From positions 111,526-175,525 of the forward strand of contig CAITSZ010000047.1 in assembly GCA_903895195.1 (NCBI GenBank): a stretch of DNA of 64,000 nucleotides, written 5' to 3'. The notes beneath the pieces were generated by a model that was not told the origin of the DNA, made no database searches, and was given only the letters and a program-made list of their open reading frames with translations. Source of the DNA: an uncultured Chlorobiaceae bacterium. Its GTDB lineage: Bacteria > Bacteroidota > Chlorobiia > Chlorobiales > Chlorobiaceae. Below, in pieces: positions 18,083 through 26,550 of this stretch (its first letter is position 1; the number at the start of each line of letters is the position of its first letter). A program made the translations under genes and the position numbers.

Positions 18083-18769
18083 TCAGTGCAACAGTTGAGG
18101 AATAACAAAAATATCGAGCATCATTGAGAGCATGGTGATCATGTGAACCAGAACGCTACCCCACAGATTACGGGTTTTGAGGACAAGATAACCGCCAAAA
18201 ATACCTATAGGAAACGCCATCATAGCCATCATGGCACGCTCTTTCATTCCGACAGGGGCAACGGCAAAATGGTTGACTACATAGAAAAGAGCTGTTAAAA
18301 ATACCGTCAAATGCTTGTTAAACCCGCGCTCAATCATGGCAGAAAACATGATTCCCCGCCATAGAAACTCTTCGGCTAAAACAAGAACAGGGAATAAATA
18401 GAGCAACGAACGATTGACGAGGATGAACTGCATACCGGACATGGGTGCGCCTCCGTTCTTATAGTAGATCACTGTATTGATGACATCCATACTGAACAGC
18501 AGAACACCGGCAATTCCTCCCCACAAAAGGGACTTCCGTAAATTTCCGCCAGCCAGATACATTTGCTCCCATTCACCACTGGTTTTACCACGATACAGCA
18601 CAAGCCCAATGGAGCCAAGAACATAAAGAGCCAGAGCCGGCCATTCCTGGAGCACGGTAAAATGCCCTGCCAGGCCAACAACCCAGATCAGGGCCATCAG
18701 GCCGAATGAAAGGTTGAATCTTGCTGAGAGGGAGTCTGAAGATGAGGAGTGCGTTGTAGAAGAGCTCAT
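18083..18769 (-). CDS. CPBP family intramembrane glutamic endopeptidase
   Basis: A 228-residue multi-pass membrane protein with the CPBP/ABI (Rce1-like) motifs: EEFLWRG (EExxxR), FYVVNHFAV (motif 2 with His) and VLVHM (motif 3 His). Members are intramembrane proteases, some of which act in peptide maturation or immunity; the target here is unknown. It lies 14 nt upstream of trpA on the same strand and is probably in its transcript. No bacteriocin-like peptide gene is next to it. Confidence 0.88.
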   Translation of the reverse strand: MSSSTTHSSSSDSLSARFNLSFGLMALIWVVGLAGHFTVLQEWPALALYVLGSIGLVLYRGKTSGEWEQMYLAGGNLRKSLLWGGIAGVLLFSMDVINTVIYYKNGGAPMSGMQFILVNRSLLYLFPVLVLAEEFLWRGIMFSAMIERGFNKHLTVFLTALFYVVNHFAVAPVGMKERAMMAMMAFPIGIFGGYLVLKTRNLWGSVLVHMITMLSMMLDIFVIPQLLH

Positions 18770-18813
18770 AGTTGAACTGATTTATGGATGATGACTGAGA
18801 GATCTCTGACATG

Positions 18814-18850
18814 CGTTCGAGATGACAAGATAAAACGTTCGAGATGACAA
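18814..18850. repeat. Direct repeat of CGTTCGAGATGACAA
   Basis: The 15-base unit occurs at 18814-18828 and 18836-18850, separated by GATAAAA, in the intergenic region between queC and the CPBP gene. Two exact copies could be a regulator-binding pair or a short dispersed repeat. No function can be assigned. Confidence 0.7.
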
Positions 18851-18879
18851 CATTAAATGAGGATACCGTAACTGCGACT

Positions 18880-19560
18880 CTAAATATAGTTAGGACGCTC
18901 TTCATATTCAATTGGATCGCGCACGCCGACAAGTTCAAATGCCCTGAGTCTACGGGCACAGCTGTCGCATACTCCACATGCTTTGCCCTCGCTTTTATAG
19001 CATGACCAGCTGAACCCGAAAGGCACAGCAAGCTCCATTCCTTTAAGGACAATGTCGGATTTCTGCATCTCAATGAGCGGTGTAAGGATCTCGATATTTG
19101 TCTCGGGTTTTGTTCCGAGAGCTATAACCTTATTGAAAGCGTCATAAAAGACCTTGCGGCAGTCGGGATAGCCGGAAGAGTCCTCTTCGACTGCCCCGAT
19201 AAAAATTTTTTCGGCCCCAATGACTTCTGACCAGCTCACAGCCATCGACAGAAACCCGGCATTCCGGAAAGGAACGTAGCTGGTGGGAATAGCTGACCCC
19301 TGAAGATCTGCACCACTGACCGGCATGGAATAATCTGTCAGTGAAGAGCCGCCAATCTCTGCGAGAAAGTCGGCATTGACTTCGAGGCGGGACTCTATGT
19401 TGAAGTGTGAACAGATAGAGCGGAACGATGAGAGCTCTTTCTGCCAGGTACGCTGGCCGTAATTGAGATGCATGGCCGCCAATTCGTAGCCACTCTCGTG
19501 AGCTATCGCAGTGGTCACAAGACTGTCCATCCCTCCACTGACAAGAACTACGGCTTTCAT
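18880..19560 (-). CDS. queC: 7-cyano-7-deazaguanine synthase
   Basis: ATP-dependent conversion of 7-carboxy-7-deazaguanine to preQ0, the queuosine precursor. The 226-residue length is typical. The PP-loop SGGMDS (residues 8-13) binds ATP, and the C-terminal zinc site is Cys187, Cys195, Cys198 and Cys201 ([15 protein letters not shown]). The groEL terminator lies just upstream, so it is transcribed separately from groEL. Together with queA at 4058-5083 it implies tRNA queuosine modification in this organism. Confidence 0.97.
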   Translation of the reverse strand: MKAVVLVSGGMDSLVTTAIAHESGYELAAMHLNYGQRTWQKELSSFRSICSHFNIESRLEVNADFLAEIGGSSLTDYSMPVSGADLQGSAIPTSYVPFRNAGFLSMAVSWSEVIGAEKIFIGAVEEDSSGYPDCRKVFYDAFNKVIALGTKPETNIEILTPLIEMQKSDIVLKGMELAVPFGFSWSCYKSEGKACGVCDSCARRLRAFELVGVRDPIEYEERPNYI

Positions 19561-19605
19561 TGTGTATAGATAAGGAATTGAAGCAAAAAATTTCTGAAAG
19601 GTAAC

Positions 19606-19636
19606 AAAAAAAAAGCCAGCCCGAAGGCTGGCTTTT
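19606..19636 (-). terminator. Intrinsic terminator of groESL
   Basis: GCCAGCC (615-621 of the 19 kb block) pairs with GGCTGGC (626-632) across CGAA, extended by an AAAA/TTTT pairing. On the minus strand it is followed by a run of nine T (19606-19614). It is placed 23 nt after the groEL stop. Confidence 0.92.
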
Positions 19637-19658
19637 AAAAAACAGAACCGGGACAGGC

Positions 19659-21302
19659 TTAGTACATGCCGCCCATTCCACCCATTCCGCCCGGAGGCAT
19701 TGCAGGCATGTCTGATTTATCTTCCTTGATGTCGGTAATTGCAGCTTCTGTGGTCAGAAGAATGCTGGCAACTGATGCCGCGTTCTCAAGAGCACTTCTG
19801 GTTACCTTGGTAGGATCAACCACACCGGCTTCAACAAGGTTTTCGTATTTTTCGGTTCTGGCATTGAAACCAAAATCTCCTGTACCTGCCTTGACCTTCT
19901 CAAGAACAACAGCACCATCGGTGGTACCGGTGTTTGCCACAATCTGGCGAAGAGGCTCTTCAAGAGCACGGCGGACGATTTCAATACCGGTTTTCTGATC
20001 TTCGTTGTCTGCAATAGCTCTATCCAGACCTTTGATTGCACGGATAAGAGCAACACCGCCACCAACAACGATACCTTCCTGAACAGCAGCGCGAGTTGCA
20101 TGCAGAGCATCTTCAACACGTGCTTTCTTCTCTTTCATCTCAACTTCTGTTGAAGCTCCGATGTTAAGAACAGCTACACCACCTGAAAGTTTTGCAAGAC
20201 GCTCCTGCAATTTTTCAGTATCGTAATCGGAGGTTGATTTTTCAATCTGTCCCTTGATTTCGTTGATGCGTGCCTTGATCTCTTCTGCTGTACCTTTACC
20301 TTCAACAATGGTAGTGTTATCCTTGTCGACGGTAACGCGACCTGCCTGGCCGAGGTATGAAATTGTTGCATTTTCAAGCTTGTAGCCCTTCTCTTCGGAG
20401 ATAACTGTACCACCGGTAAGAATAGCAATATCCTCAAGCATGGCCTTGCGGCGATCGCCAAAGCCAGGAGCCTTGACTGCACATACTTTAAGAGTACCTC
20501 TCAGCTTGTTGACAACAATCGTTGCAAGAGCTTCGCCTTCGATGTCCTCAGAAATAATGATGAGGGGACGGCCAGTCTGTGCGGATTTTTCGAGAATAGG
20601 AAGAAGCTCCTTCATGTTGCTGATCTTTTTGTCATAAATAAGAATCAGCGGATCTTCGAGCTCAGCATCCATTGTTTCAGGATTGGTCACGAAGTAAGGT
20701 GAAAGGTAACCACGGTCAAACTGCATACCTTCAACAACCTTAAGTTCGGTCTCCATACCTTTTGCTTCTTCAACAGTGATAACACCGTCTTTGCCGACCT
20801 TGTCCATCGCTTCGGCAATCAATTCACCGATTTCAGGATCGTTGTTGGCGGAAATAGTACCAACCTGAGCGATCTCCTTTTTACCGGTAATATTGCGGCT
20901 GATGTTTCTCAGCTCCTGAACCACCTCTTTAACAGCGCGGTCAATACCTCTTTTCAAGTCAATCGGACGGGCACCAGCAGTAACGTTCTTCAGACCTTCA
21001 CGATAGATGGCCTGAGCGAGTACAGTAGCTGTTGTGGTACCGTCACCGGCAACATCACTGGTTTTCGATGCAACTTCACGAACCATCTGAGCACCCATGT
21101 TCTCAAAAGGATCGGAAAGCTCTATCTCTTTAGCAACGGTCACGCCGTCTTTGGTTGAGGTAGGAGCACCAAATTTTTTATCGATCAGCACATTACGTCC
21201 GGCAGGTCCGAGGGTAACTTTAACAGCGTTTGCCAATTTGTCAACGCCAACTTTAAGTTTGGCCCTGGCTTCAGCATCAAAAAGAATATCTTTAGCAGTC
21301 AT
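19659..21302 (-). CDS. groL: Chaperonin GroEL (60 kDa)
   Basis: Forms the double-ring folding chamber with GroES. It is 547 residues long. Conserved segments include [30 protein letters not shown] (ATP site Asp) and the C-terminal [12 protein letters not shown] repeat tail. It follows groES by 47 nt on the minus strand. The pair lies behind a perfect CIRCE element, so heat-shock control by HrcA is expected. An intrinsic terminator follows directly. Confidence 0.99.
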   Translation of the reverse strand: MTAKDILFDAEARAKLKVGVDKLANAVKVTLGPAGRNVLIDKKFGAPTSTKDGVTVAKEIELSDPFENMGAQMVREVASKTSDVAGDGTTTATVLAQAIYREGLKNVTAGARPIDLKRGIDRAVKEVVQELRNISRNITGKKEIAQVGTISANNDPEIGELIAEAMDKVGKDGVITVEEAKGMETELKVVEGMQFDRGYLSPYFVTNPETMDAELEDPLILIYDKKISNMKELLPILEKSAQTGRPLIIISEDIEGEALATIVVNKLRGTLKVCAVKAPGFGDRRKAMLEDIAILTGGTVISEEKGYKLENATISYLGQAGRVTVDKDNTTIVEGKGTAEEIKARINEIKGQIEKSTSDYDTEKLQERLAKLSGGVAVLNIGASTEVEMKEKKARVEDALHATRAAVQEGIVVGGGVALIRAIKGLDRAIADNEDQKTGIEIVRRALEEPLRQIVANTGTTDGAVVLEKVKAGTGDFGFNARTEKYENLVEAGVVDPTKVTRSALENAASVASILLTTEAAITDIKEDKSDMPAMPPGGMGGMGGMY

Positions 21303-21349
21303 TGTAACAGATTCCTCCTGTTAGTTTTTTTGAAAATTTTAGTAACGGA

Positions 21350-21637
21350 TCAGCCGAGAATAGCAAAAATGTCAGACTCGCGCATAATGAGGTAATCCTC
21401 ACCTTCCACACTGACTTCGGTGCCGGAATATTTGCCATACAGCACTTTCTGACCTACTTTAACCTCAATTTGAAGCAGTTGGCCATTATCAGCAATCTTG
21501 CCTGCTCCTACTGCAACGACTTCACCATACTGCGGTTTTTCTTTCCCGGTATCAGGAATATAAAGGCCGCCTTTGGTTTTTTCCTCTGCCGGTGCAGGTT
21601 TAACAATAACTCGATCAGCTAAGGGTTTCAAGTTCAT
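21350..21637 (-). CDS. groS: Co-chaperonin GroES (10 kDa)
   Basis: Lid of the GroEL chamber, 95 residues. [23 protein letters not shown] holds the conserved N-terminal strand followed by the mobile loop, and [15 protein letters not shown] is the conserved C-terminal core. It is the first gene of the groESL operon, with the CIRCE operator about 70 nt upstream of its start. Confidence 0.99.
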   Translation of the reverse strand: MNLKPLADRVIVKPAPAEEKTKGGLYIPDTGKEKPQYGEVVAVGAGKIADNGQLLQIEVKVGQKVLYGKYSGTEVSVEGEDYLIMRESDIFAILG

Positions 21638-21706
21638 TGTCTTCTCTTGTTTGGATTTTAGATTAATAGTAAAATACTATTGACTTGTAATTTGATTTGT
21701 CCCTGT

Positions 21707-21733
21707 TTAGCACTCAAGCACTTCGAGTGCTAA
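21707..21733 (-). promoter_or_regulatory. CIRCE element (HrcA operator) of groESL
   Basis: TTAGCACTC (21707-21715), a 9-base spacer, and GAGTGCTAA (21725-21733) match the CIRCE consensus exactly in both arms and spacing. HrcA binding there represses groESL until heat shock. hrcA itself is not in the window. Confidence 0.97.
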
Positions 21734-21820
21734 AAGAACACATGAATATTAAAAAAAATATTGTTCCTTCCAAAAGTTTCTTTATTTGTGGAAGCACATT
21801 TTTCACGTTTGAAAAGCGAT

Positions 21821-22132
21821 ATGCCTATGACGGAGGAGTTATATAACCCAATCGATACTGCGCTCTATTGCACAATCGGTAAAGTTGCCCTGGAAAAGCT
21901 TACAAGCACCCTTTCGAAAATGCAGGATGACACGGCTACAGCCGAAGACGGGCGTCTTGCTGCTCTGTTGCAGGAAATCGTCGCACTTGCCAAAAACCGT
22001 ATGTCGGTAGCTGCAAATGAAACCGAATTCAGTAAGGGTAACCCGGTATGGGTGGAGCGCACCGCGCAGTCGCACTTTCCGCATATCAGACTGCACGGAG
22101 GCACGCATGAAGATGATAAAATGAAGGATTGA
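21821..22132 (+). CDS. Small hypothetical protein between groES and uvrA
   Basis: A 103-residue protein I do not recognise. I start it at ATG 21821 (MPMTEELYNP); ATG 21827 is equally possible and TTG 21761 less so. Residues 5-70 look like amphipathic helices (PIDTALYCTIGKVALEKLTS; LAALLQEIVALAKNRM), and the tail is His/Asp-rich (HIRLHGGTHEDDKMKD). It is divergent from groES and convergent with uvrA, whose stop lies 16 nt away. Frames on the opposite strand are less protein-like. It is probably real, with unknown function. Confidence 0.55.
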   Translation: MPMTEELYNPIDTALYCTIGKVALEKLTSTLSKMQDDTATAEDGRLAALLQEIVALAKNRMSVAANETEFSKGNPVWVERTAQSHFPHIRLHGGTHEDDKMKD

Positions 22133-22148
22133 GCAAAGAAAAACCTCT

Positions 22149-24995
22149 TCAACGCTCAAGAGATGGCTTAAGATAGCGCCCTGTAAGTGAGTGATCCATT
22201 GCTGCAATCTCTTCGGGAGTACCTTCTGCGACAATAGTGCCCCCTTTATCCCCCGCACCCGGCCCAAGATCTATAATCCAGTCCGCCTGCGTAATGATAT
22301 CCGGATTGTGTTCAATAATGACCAGGGTATTCTTCTGTTCGAGAAGTTTTTCAAAACAAAGGATCAACTTGTTGATATCTTCGAAGTGAAGACCCGTTGT
22401 AGGCTCATCAAAAATAAAGAGCGTATGCTCCACATCGGCCCGGGCAATGAAACTTGCAAGCTTGAGACGCTGTGCCTCCCCGCCCGATAGAGTACTTGAT
22501 GACTGGCCTAACCTGATATAACCAAGCCCTACTTCGTCGAGTACCATCAGTTTTTTTGCAATACTTTTCTCGTTGCGGAAAAATAAGATAGCCTCTTCTA
22601 CAGTAATATCCAGAACTTCGGCTATGGAAAGCCCCTGGTACTTGATCTCAAGAGTATCGGGCTTGTAACGCAGTCCCCGGCAATCTTCACACACAGCTTC
22701 AATATCGGCAAGAAACTGCATCTCGATGTGTACACTGCCTTCGCCGGCACAGGTTTCACAACGACCGCCCGGAATGTTGAAAGAAAAATATCCGGCCTTC
22801 AAGCCTCTTTGTTTTGCATCTTTTGTCTGCGAAAAAAGAGTCCGGATGTCATCGAATATCTTGAGGTAGGTTACAGGATTGCTGCGACTCGATTTCCCAA
22901 TAGGTGACTGATCTACATGCTCAACTTTATCCACAAGCCATGTGCCTGATATTGAACGGTGAGTTCCAACCTTCTCCTTCAACCCGACTTTTTCCTTCAA
23001 AATCCCCTTGTTGAGAATATCGTTGACCAGGGTTGACTTGCCTGAACCACTTACACCGGTCACGCAGGTCATGACGCTGAGAGGAAAACGCACATCAATA
23101 TTCTTGAGATTGTTCTGCATGGCACCGGTAATTTCAATGCAGGAGGTGAAATCGGGCGTTCTGCGAACCTTTGGCACCGCAATCAGTTTTGTGCCTTTGA
23201 GATACTGGGCAGTTAATGAGGTGCCGTGCTCTTTCATAGCCTTGACCGAACCATGAAAAACCACTTCACCGCCCATCCGCCCGGCATAAGGGCCAAGGTC
23301 GATCACTTCATCGGCGGCTTCTATAATTTCACGATCATGTTCGACAACTACAACAGTATTTCCAAGATCGCGCAACCGCCTGAGCAGCATAATAAGGCGT
23401 GCGGAATCACTCTGGTGAAGACCGATACTCGGTTCATCAAGAATATAGATTGCCCCGACAAGCGGAGAACCAAGAGAGGTGGAAAGATTAATGCGCTGAA
23501 ATTCACCCCCGCTCAGTGTATGGGTCAGTCGGTCAAGGGTAAGGTAATTCAACCCGACATCGAGCAGATAACCAAGACGTTTTATAATCTCCTGTAAAAT
23601 GACTTCAGCTACTTTGCGGTCGAAAGGCGATATATCCAGATTGTCGAAAAACCCGGATGCCTCGGTGATATTCATGCGTGAAACCTCGCCGATCGTGCAA
23701 CCCGAAACGCGCACAAGCCGTGCGTCAGGATTAAGACGGTTCCCTTCACAATCAGGACAGGTTGCATAACCGCGATAACGGCTTAAAAAAACCCGATAGT
23801 GCATTTTGTAGCCGGCATCTTTTTCTATTTCTGCAAAAAAAGGCCAGATACCTTTGTATCGTTCATCAGGCAATCCTTTCCAGATAATCTCCTTATGCGC
23901 ATAGGAAATCTTTTCATAGGGGAGATCAAGGGGGATGCCGAGAGTCGGGGCTACAGCAAGAAGCTGTCGGAGATTCCATCGGTATTTTTCGGAGTTCCAG
24001 CACACAATGGCACCCTCTTCGATCGTGAGTGACTTGTCGGGCACAACAGCATCCTCATCAATACCGGCTATCCGACCAAACCCCTGACAGGTTGTGCATG
24101 CACCTATCGGCGAGTTGAAGGCAAAAAGCTGGGGAGAAAGCTCCTGATATTCTATTCCATTCAATTCTAAACGATCACTGAAGTGATAGGTCTTTCCTCC
24201 GACTACTTTCAGGGCGGCATACCCTCCGGATTCATTGAAACAGCTTTCGGCAGCCTGAGAGATGCGACTGAAAACCTTTTCGTCGTGCTTAGCCACAAAA
24301 CGGTCAACAAGAACAAGAAGAGAAGCGCATTCTGATTTCGGCATCTCAATCACCCGTTTGCAGGCTTTCTCAGTATTAAGATCAAGCACCTCATCACCGG
24401 CAACGACCCTGAAAAACCCTTTTTTCAGCAGATTTGCTATTTCATCCTGAACAGAGCAGCTATGGTGTCCGGCATCCTGATGGGCAGGAAAAAGAAAACC
24501 AACGTAAAACTTTGTACCCTCATCAATAAAGCCGGCCTGCAGGCTTACGTCATCCGGAGTATGCTTGAGAACAAGTTCGTTGGTATCGCGAGAATATATT
24601 TTACCAATACGGGCATACAGCAGGCGGAGATAGTCATAAATTTCCGACACCGTGCCAACAGTGGAACGCGGGTTTTTAGGGATGGGTTTCTGCTCTATAG
24701 CAATTGCAGGAGCTATTCCTTCGACACTTTCAATATCAGGCCGGGGCATTCGCTCAAGGAACTGCCGCACGTATGCTGAAAGAGACTCCACATAACGGCG
24801 GTGACCTTCGGCATAGAGGGTATCGAACGCGAGACTTGATTTGCCTGAGCCACTGACACCAGTCAGCACGACAAAACGATTGCGGGGAATACAAACCGAA
24901 ATATTGGCGAGATTGTGAGTATTGATGCCTTTGAGAACAATATCCGGCAGACTCGTTTCAGCGACTGCTGAATTGCTGAGTCTATGAGTGGTCAT
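22149..24995 (-). CDS. uvrA: UvrABC excinuclease subunit A
   Basis: DNA damage recognition ATPase of nucleotide excision repair, 948 residues, full length. It has two ABC modules: Walker A GVSGSGKS at residues 46-53 and a second GVSGSGKST in the C-terminal half, each with an LSGGE signature (HTLSGGEFQR, STLSGGEAQR). Zinc-finger cysteines are visible in CTTCQGFG, CPDCEGN and CETCAGEG...CEDCRG. It is transcribed alone on the minus strand. Confidence 0.98.
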   Translation of the reverse strand: MTTHRLSNSAVAETSLPDIVLKGINTHNLANISVCIPRNRFVVLTGVSGSGKSSLAFDTLYAEGHRRYVESLSAYVRQFLERMPRPDIESVEGIAPAIAIEQKPIPKNPRSTVGTVSEIYDYLRLLYARIGKIYSRDTNELVLKHTPDDVSLQAGFIDEGTKFYVGFLFPAHQDAGHHSCSVQDEIANLLKKGFFRVVAGDEVLDLNTEKACKRVIEMPKSECASLLVLVDRFVAKHDEKVFSRISQAAESCFNESGGYAALKVVGGKTYHFSDRLELNGIEYQELSPQLFAFNSPIGACTTCQGFGRIAGIDEDAVVPDKSLTIEEGAIVCWNSEKYRWNLRQLLAVAPTLGIPLDLPYEKISYAHKEIIWKGLPDERYKGIWPFFAEIEKDAGYKMHYRVFLSRYRGYATCPDCEGNRLNPDARLVRVSGCTIGEVSRMNITEASGFFDNLDISPFDRKVAEVILQEIIKRLGYLLDVGLNYLTLDRLTHTLSGGEFQRINLSTSLGSPLVGAIYILDEPSIGLHQSDSARLIMLLRRLRDLGNTVVVVEHDREIIEAADEVIDLGPYAGRMGGEVVFHGSVKAMKEHGTSLTAQYLKGTKLIAVPKVRRTPDFTSCIEITGAMQNNLKNIDVRFPLSVMTCVTGVSGSGKSTLVNDILNKGILKEKVGLKEKVGTHRSISGTWLVDKVEHVDQSPIGKSSRSNPVTYLKIFDDIRTLFSQTKDAKQRGLKAGYFSFNIPGGRCETCAGEGSVHIEMQFLADIEAVCEDCRGLRYKPDTLEIKYQGLSIAEVLDITVEEAILFFRNEKSIAKKLMVLDEVGLGYIRLGQSSSTLSGGEAQRLKLASFIARADVEHTLFIFDEPTTGLHFEDINKLILCFEKLLEQKNTLVIIEHNPDIITQADWIIDLGPGAGDKGGTIVAEGTPEEIAAMDHSLTGRYLKPSLER

Positions 24996-25119
24996 GATTG
25001 AAAAATAATGTGGTGCATTAATGATTGGACGGGGAAACCTTCAAGAAAGGCAACTCATCCCGGGAGGTAATAAACACAGAACAAAGTGAAGGAAAAAACC
25101 TTTTCTCGTTTCTCTTGGT

Positions 25120-25533
25120 TCATCGGACTATCTGCTGCAGCAGACCTTGAATCGTAGTCTCCTCTAAAAGATTCTGAATTTTCACCTGCAGTTTGTTCAT
25201 ATAGCTGCGATGGGAGCATGAGGAAAATATTTCACAGCTGCCGGCATCAACTCCGCAATGTACAATATGAGGCTTCCCTTCTATGGCAATTGCAATATCC
25301 GCTATTGTAATTTCAGCTACCGGCCTGCCAAGCATATAACCCCCTTTTACCCCCTGAACAGAGGTTGCAATACCGCTTCGCTTGAGGCTCTGCATAGCCT
25401 TGGAAAGAAACTCCTGGGAAAATCCGATATCCTCTGCCATTTCCTTGACGGTCACAATCCTGTCTTGACCCTTGGTTGCCAGGTAAGTAACAGCATGAAG
25501 ACCATATTCAAATTTTCGGGAAACCTGAAGCAT
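25120..25533 (-). CDS. Rrf2 family transcriptional regulator with three cysteines
   Basis: A 137-residue DNA-binding protein. The N-terminal winged helix (KFEYGLHAVTYLA; VTVKEMAEDIGFSQEFLSKAMQSLKRSG; VQGVKGGYML) is typical of Rrf2/IscR. Cys93, Cys100 and Cys106 have IscR-like spacing (C-x6-C-x5-C), so an [Fe-S] cluster sensing iron, oxygen or redox state is likely. It is divergent from an alpha/beta hydrolase gene, and a short palindrome lies in the shared intergenic region. No isc/suf genes are adjacent, so its targets cannot be named. Confidence 0.9.
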   Translation of the reverse strand: MLQVSRKFEYGLHAVTYLATKGQDRIVTVKEMAEDIGFSQEFLSKAMQSLKRSGIATSVQGVKGGYMLGRPVAEITIADIAIAIEGKPHIVHCGVDAGSCEIFSSCSHRSYMNKLQVKIQNLLEETTIQGLLQQIVR

Positions 25534-25552
25534 ATTGACCGCGTTAAAGTAA

Positions 25553-25573
25553 ATAGGATTAATTTAACCCTAT
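25553..25573. promoter_or_regulatory. Candidate operator of the Rrf2 regulator
   Basis: ATAGG (25553-25557) and CCTAT (25569-25573) flank an 11-base AT-rich spacer, between the divergent Rrf2 and hydrolase genes and only 20 bases upstream of the Rrf2 start. Position and symmetry suggest autoregulation. This is inference. Confidence 0.4.
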
Positions 25574-25664
25574 TAATCGTTTTAAACAATATCTTTTATA
25601 TTGCCACGTAACAGATATATTGTTTTATAAGTTTTAGCCTCAGAAACATTTTACGGATATTTTC

Positions 25665-26546
25665 ATGAGCAGTACGATCAAAGATCAATACTTTTTGTGG
25701 CAATTCTCACCTGAAGATGAGGCAAAAATCAGATATCAGGAGTTTGGTACCGTTCACCCTGGAAAAACTCCCCTTCTTTTTATTCACGGGTACGGTGGCA
25801 TGCTGGAGCACTGGAACCTGAATATTCCCGCTTTTGCTCATGAGCATAAAATTTATGCTCTCGACCTTGTTGGTTTTGGAAAATCGCAGAAACCAAATGT
25901 CCGCTACAGTCTTGAGCTCTTTGCATCACAGATTGAAGCATTTCTCTATCTGAAAAAGCTGGATAAGGTCATTATTATCGGGCACTCAATGGGGGCGGCA
26001 AGCGGCATCTACTTTGCCCACCATAAACCTGAGAAAGTAAAAGCCCTCGTTCTTGCAAACCCTTCCGGCCTTTTTGGTGATACCATGGAAGGGATGACAA
26101 GTATATTTTTCGGCCTTGTAGGTTCTCCTATAATTGGTGAAGTACTTTTTTCTGCATTTGCAAATCCCCTGGGAGTCAGTCAGAGCCTCATGCCTACCTA
26201 CTTTAATCAAAATAAAGTGGATGACAAGCTCATCAATCAATTCACCCTTCCACTTCAGGACAAAGGAGCCCAATGGTCTTTTCTCTCTCCCTCTAAAAGA
26301 CCTCTTGATTTCAGGCTTGATCATCTCCCGAAGCCTTGCAATTATACCGGCCCTGCATATCTTGTATGGGGTGCAGAAGATACAGCACTCCCTCCTCACA
26401 AAATCATACCTGAATTTCAGCAGCTTCTGCCACAGGCGGGTGCTTTTATCATTCCGAAAGCAGCGCACTGCATACACCACGATGCGCACGAAGAGTTTAA
26501 CAACCGGCTGAGAAGGATTCTCGATCTGGTTGAGAAAACTGCATGA
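25665..26546 (+). CDS. Alpha/beta-fold hydrolase
   Basis: A 293-residue serine hydrolase. The oxyanion motif is [10 protein letters not shown], the nucleophile elbow GHSMGAASG gives Ser108, the acid is probably in [10 protein letters not shown], and the catalytic His is in [10 protein letters not shown] cap region lies at about residues 135-210. The substrate is unknown; the fold covers esterases, lipases and the chlorophyll-pathway BchO-type proteins found in phototrophs. It is divergent from the Rrf2 regulator gene, which may control it, and convergent with lptD. Confidence 0.88.
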   Translation: MSSTIKDQYFLWQFSPEDEAKIRYQEFGTVHPGKTPLLFIHGYGGMLEHWNLNIPAFAHEHKIYALDLVGFGKSQKPNVRYSLELFASQIEAFLYLKKLDKVIIIGHSMGAASGIYFAHHKPEKVKALVLANPSGLFGDTMEGMTSIFFGLVGSPIIGEVLFSAFANPLGVSQSLMPTYFNQNKVDDKLINQFTLPLQDKGAQWSFLSPSKRPLDFRLDHLPKPCNYTGPAYLVWGAEDTALPPHKIIPEFQQLLPQAGAFIIPKAAHCIHHDAHEEFNNRLRRILDLVEKTA

Positions 26547-26550
26547 TCAG

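Noticed and set aside
18585..19073. A 162-codon minus-strand frame spanning the queC-CPBP junction
   Set aside because: It overlaps two well-supported genes in another frame and crosses the intergenic direct repeat.
21839..22267. Minus-strand frames opposite the small hypothetical gene
   Set aside because: They overlap the uvrA 3' end and have less protein-like composition than the plus-strand frame at 21821-22132.
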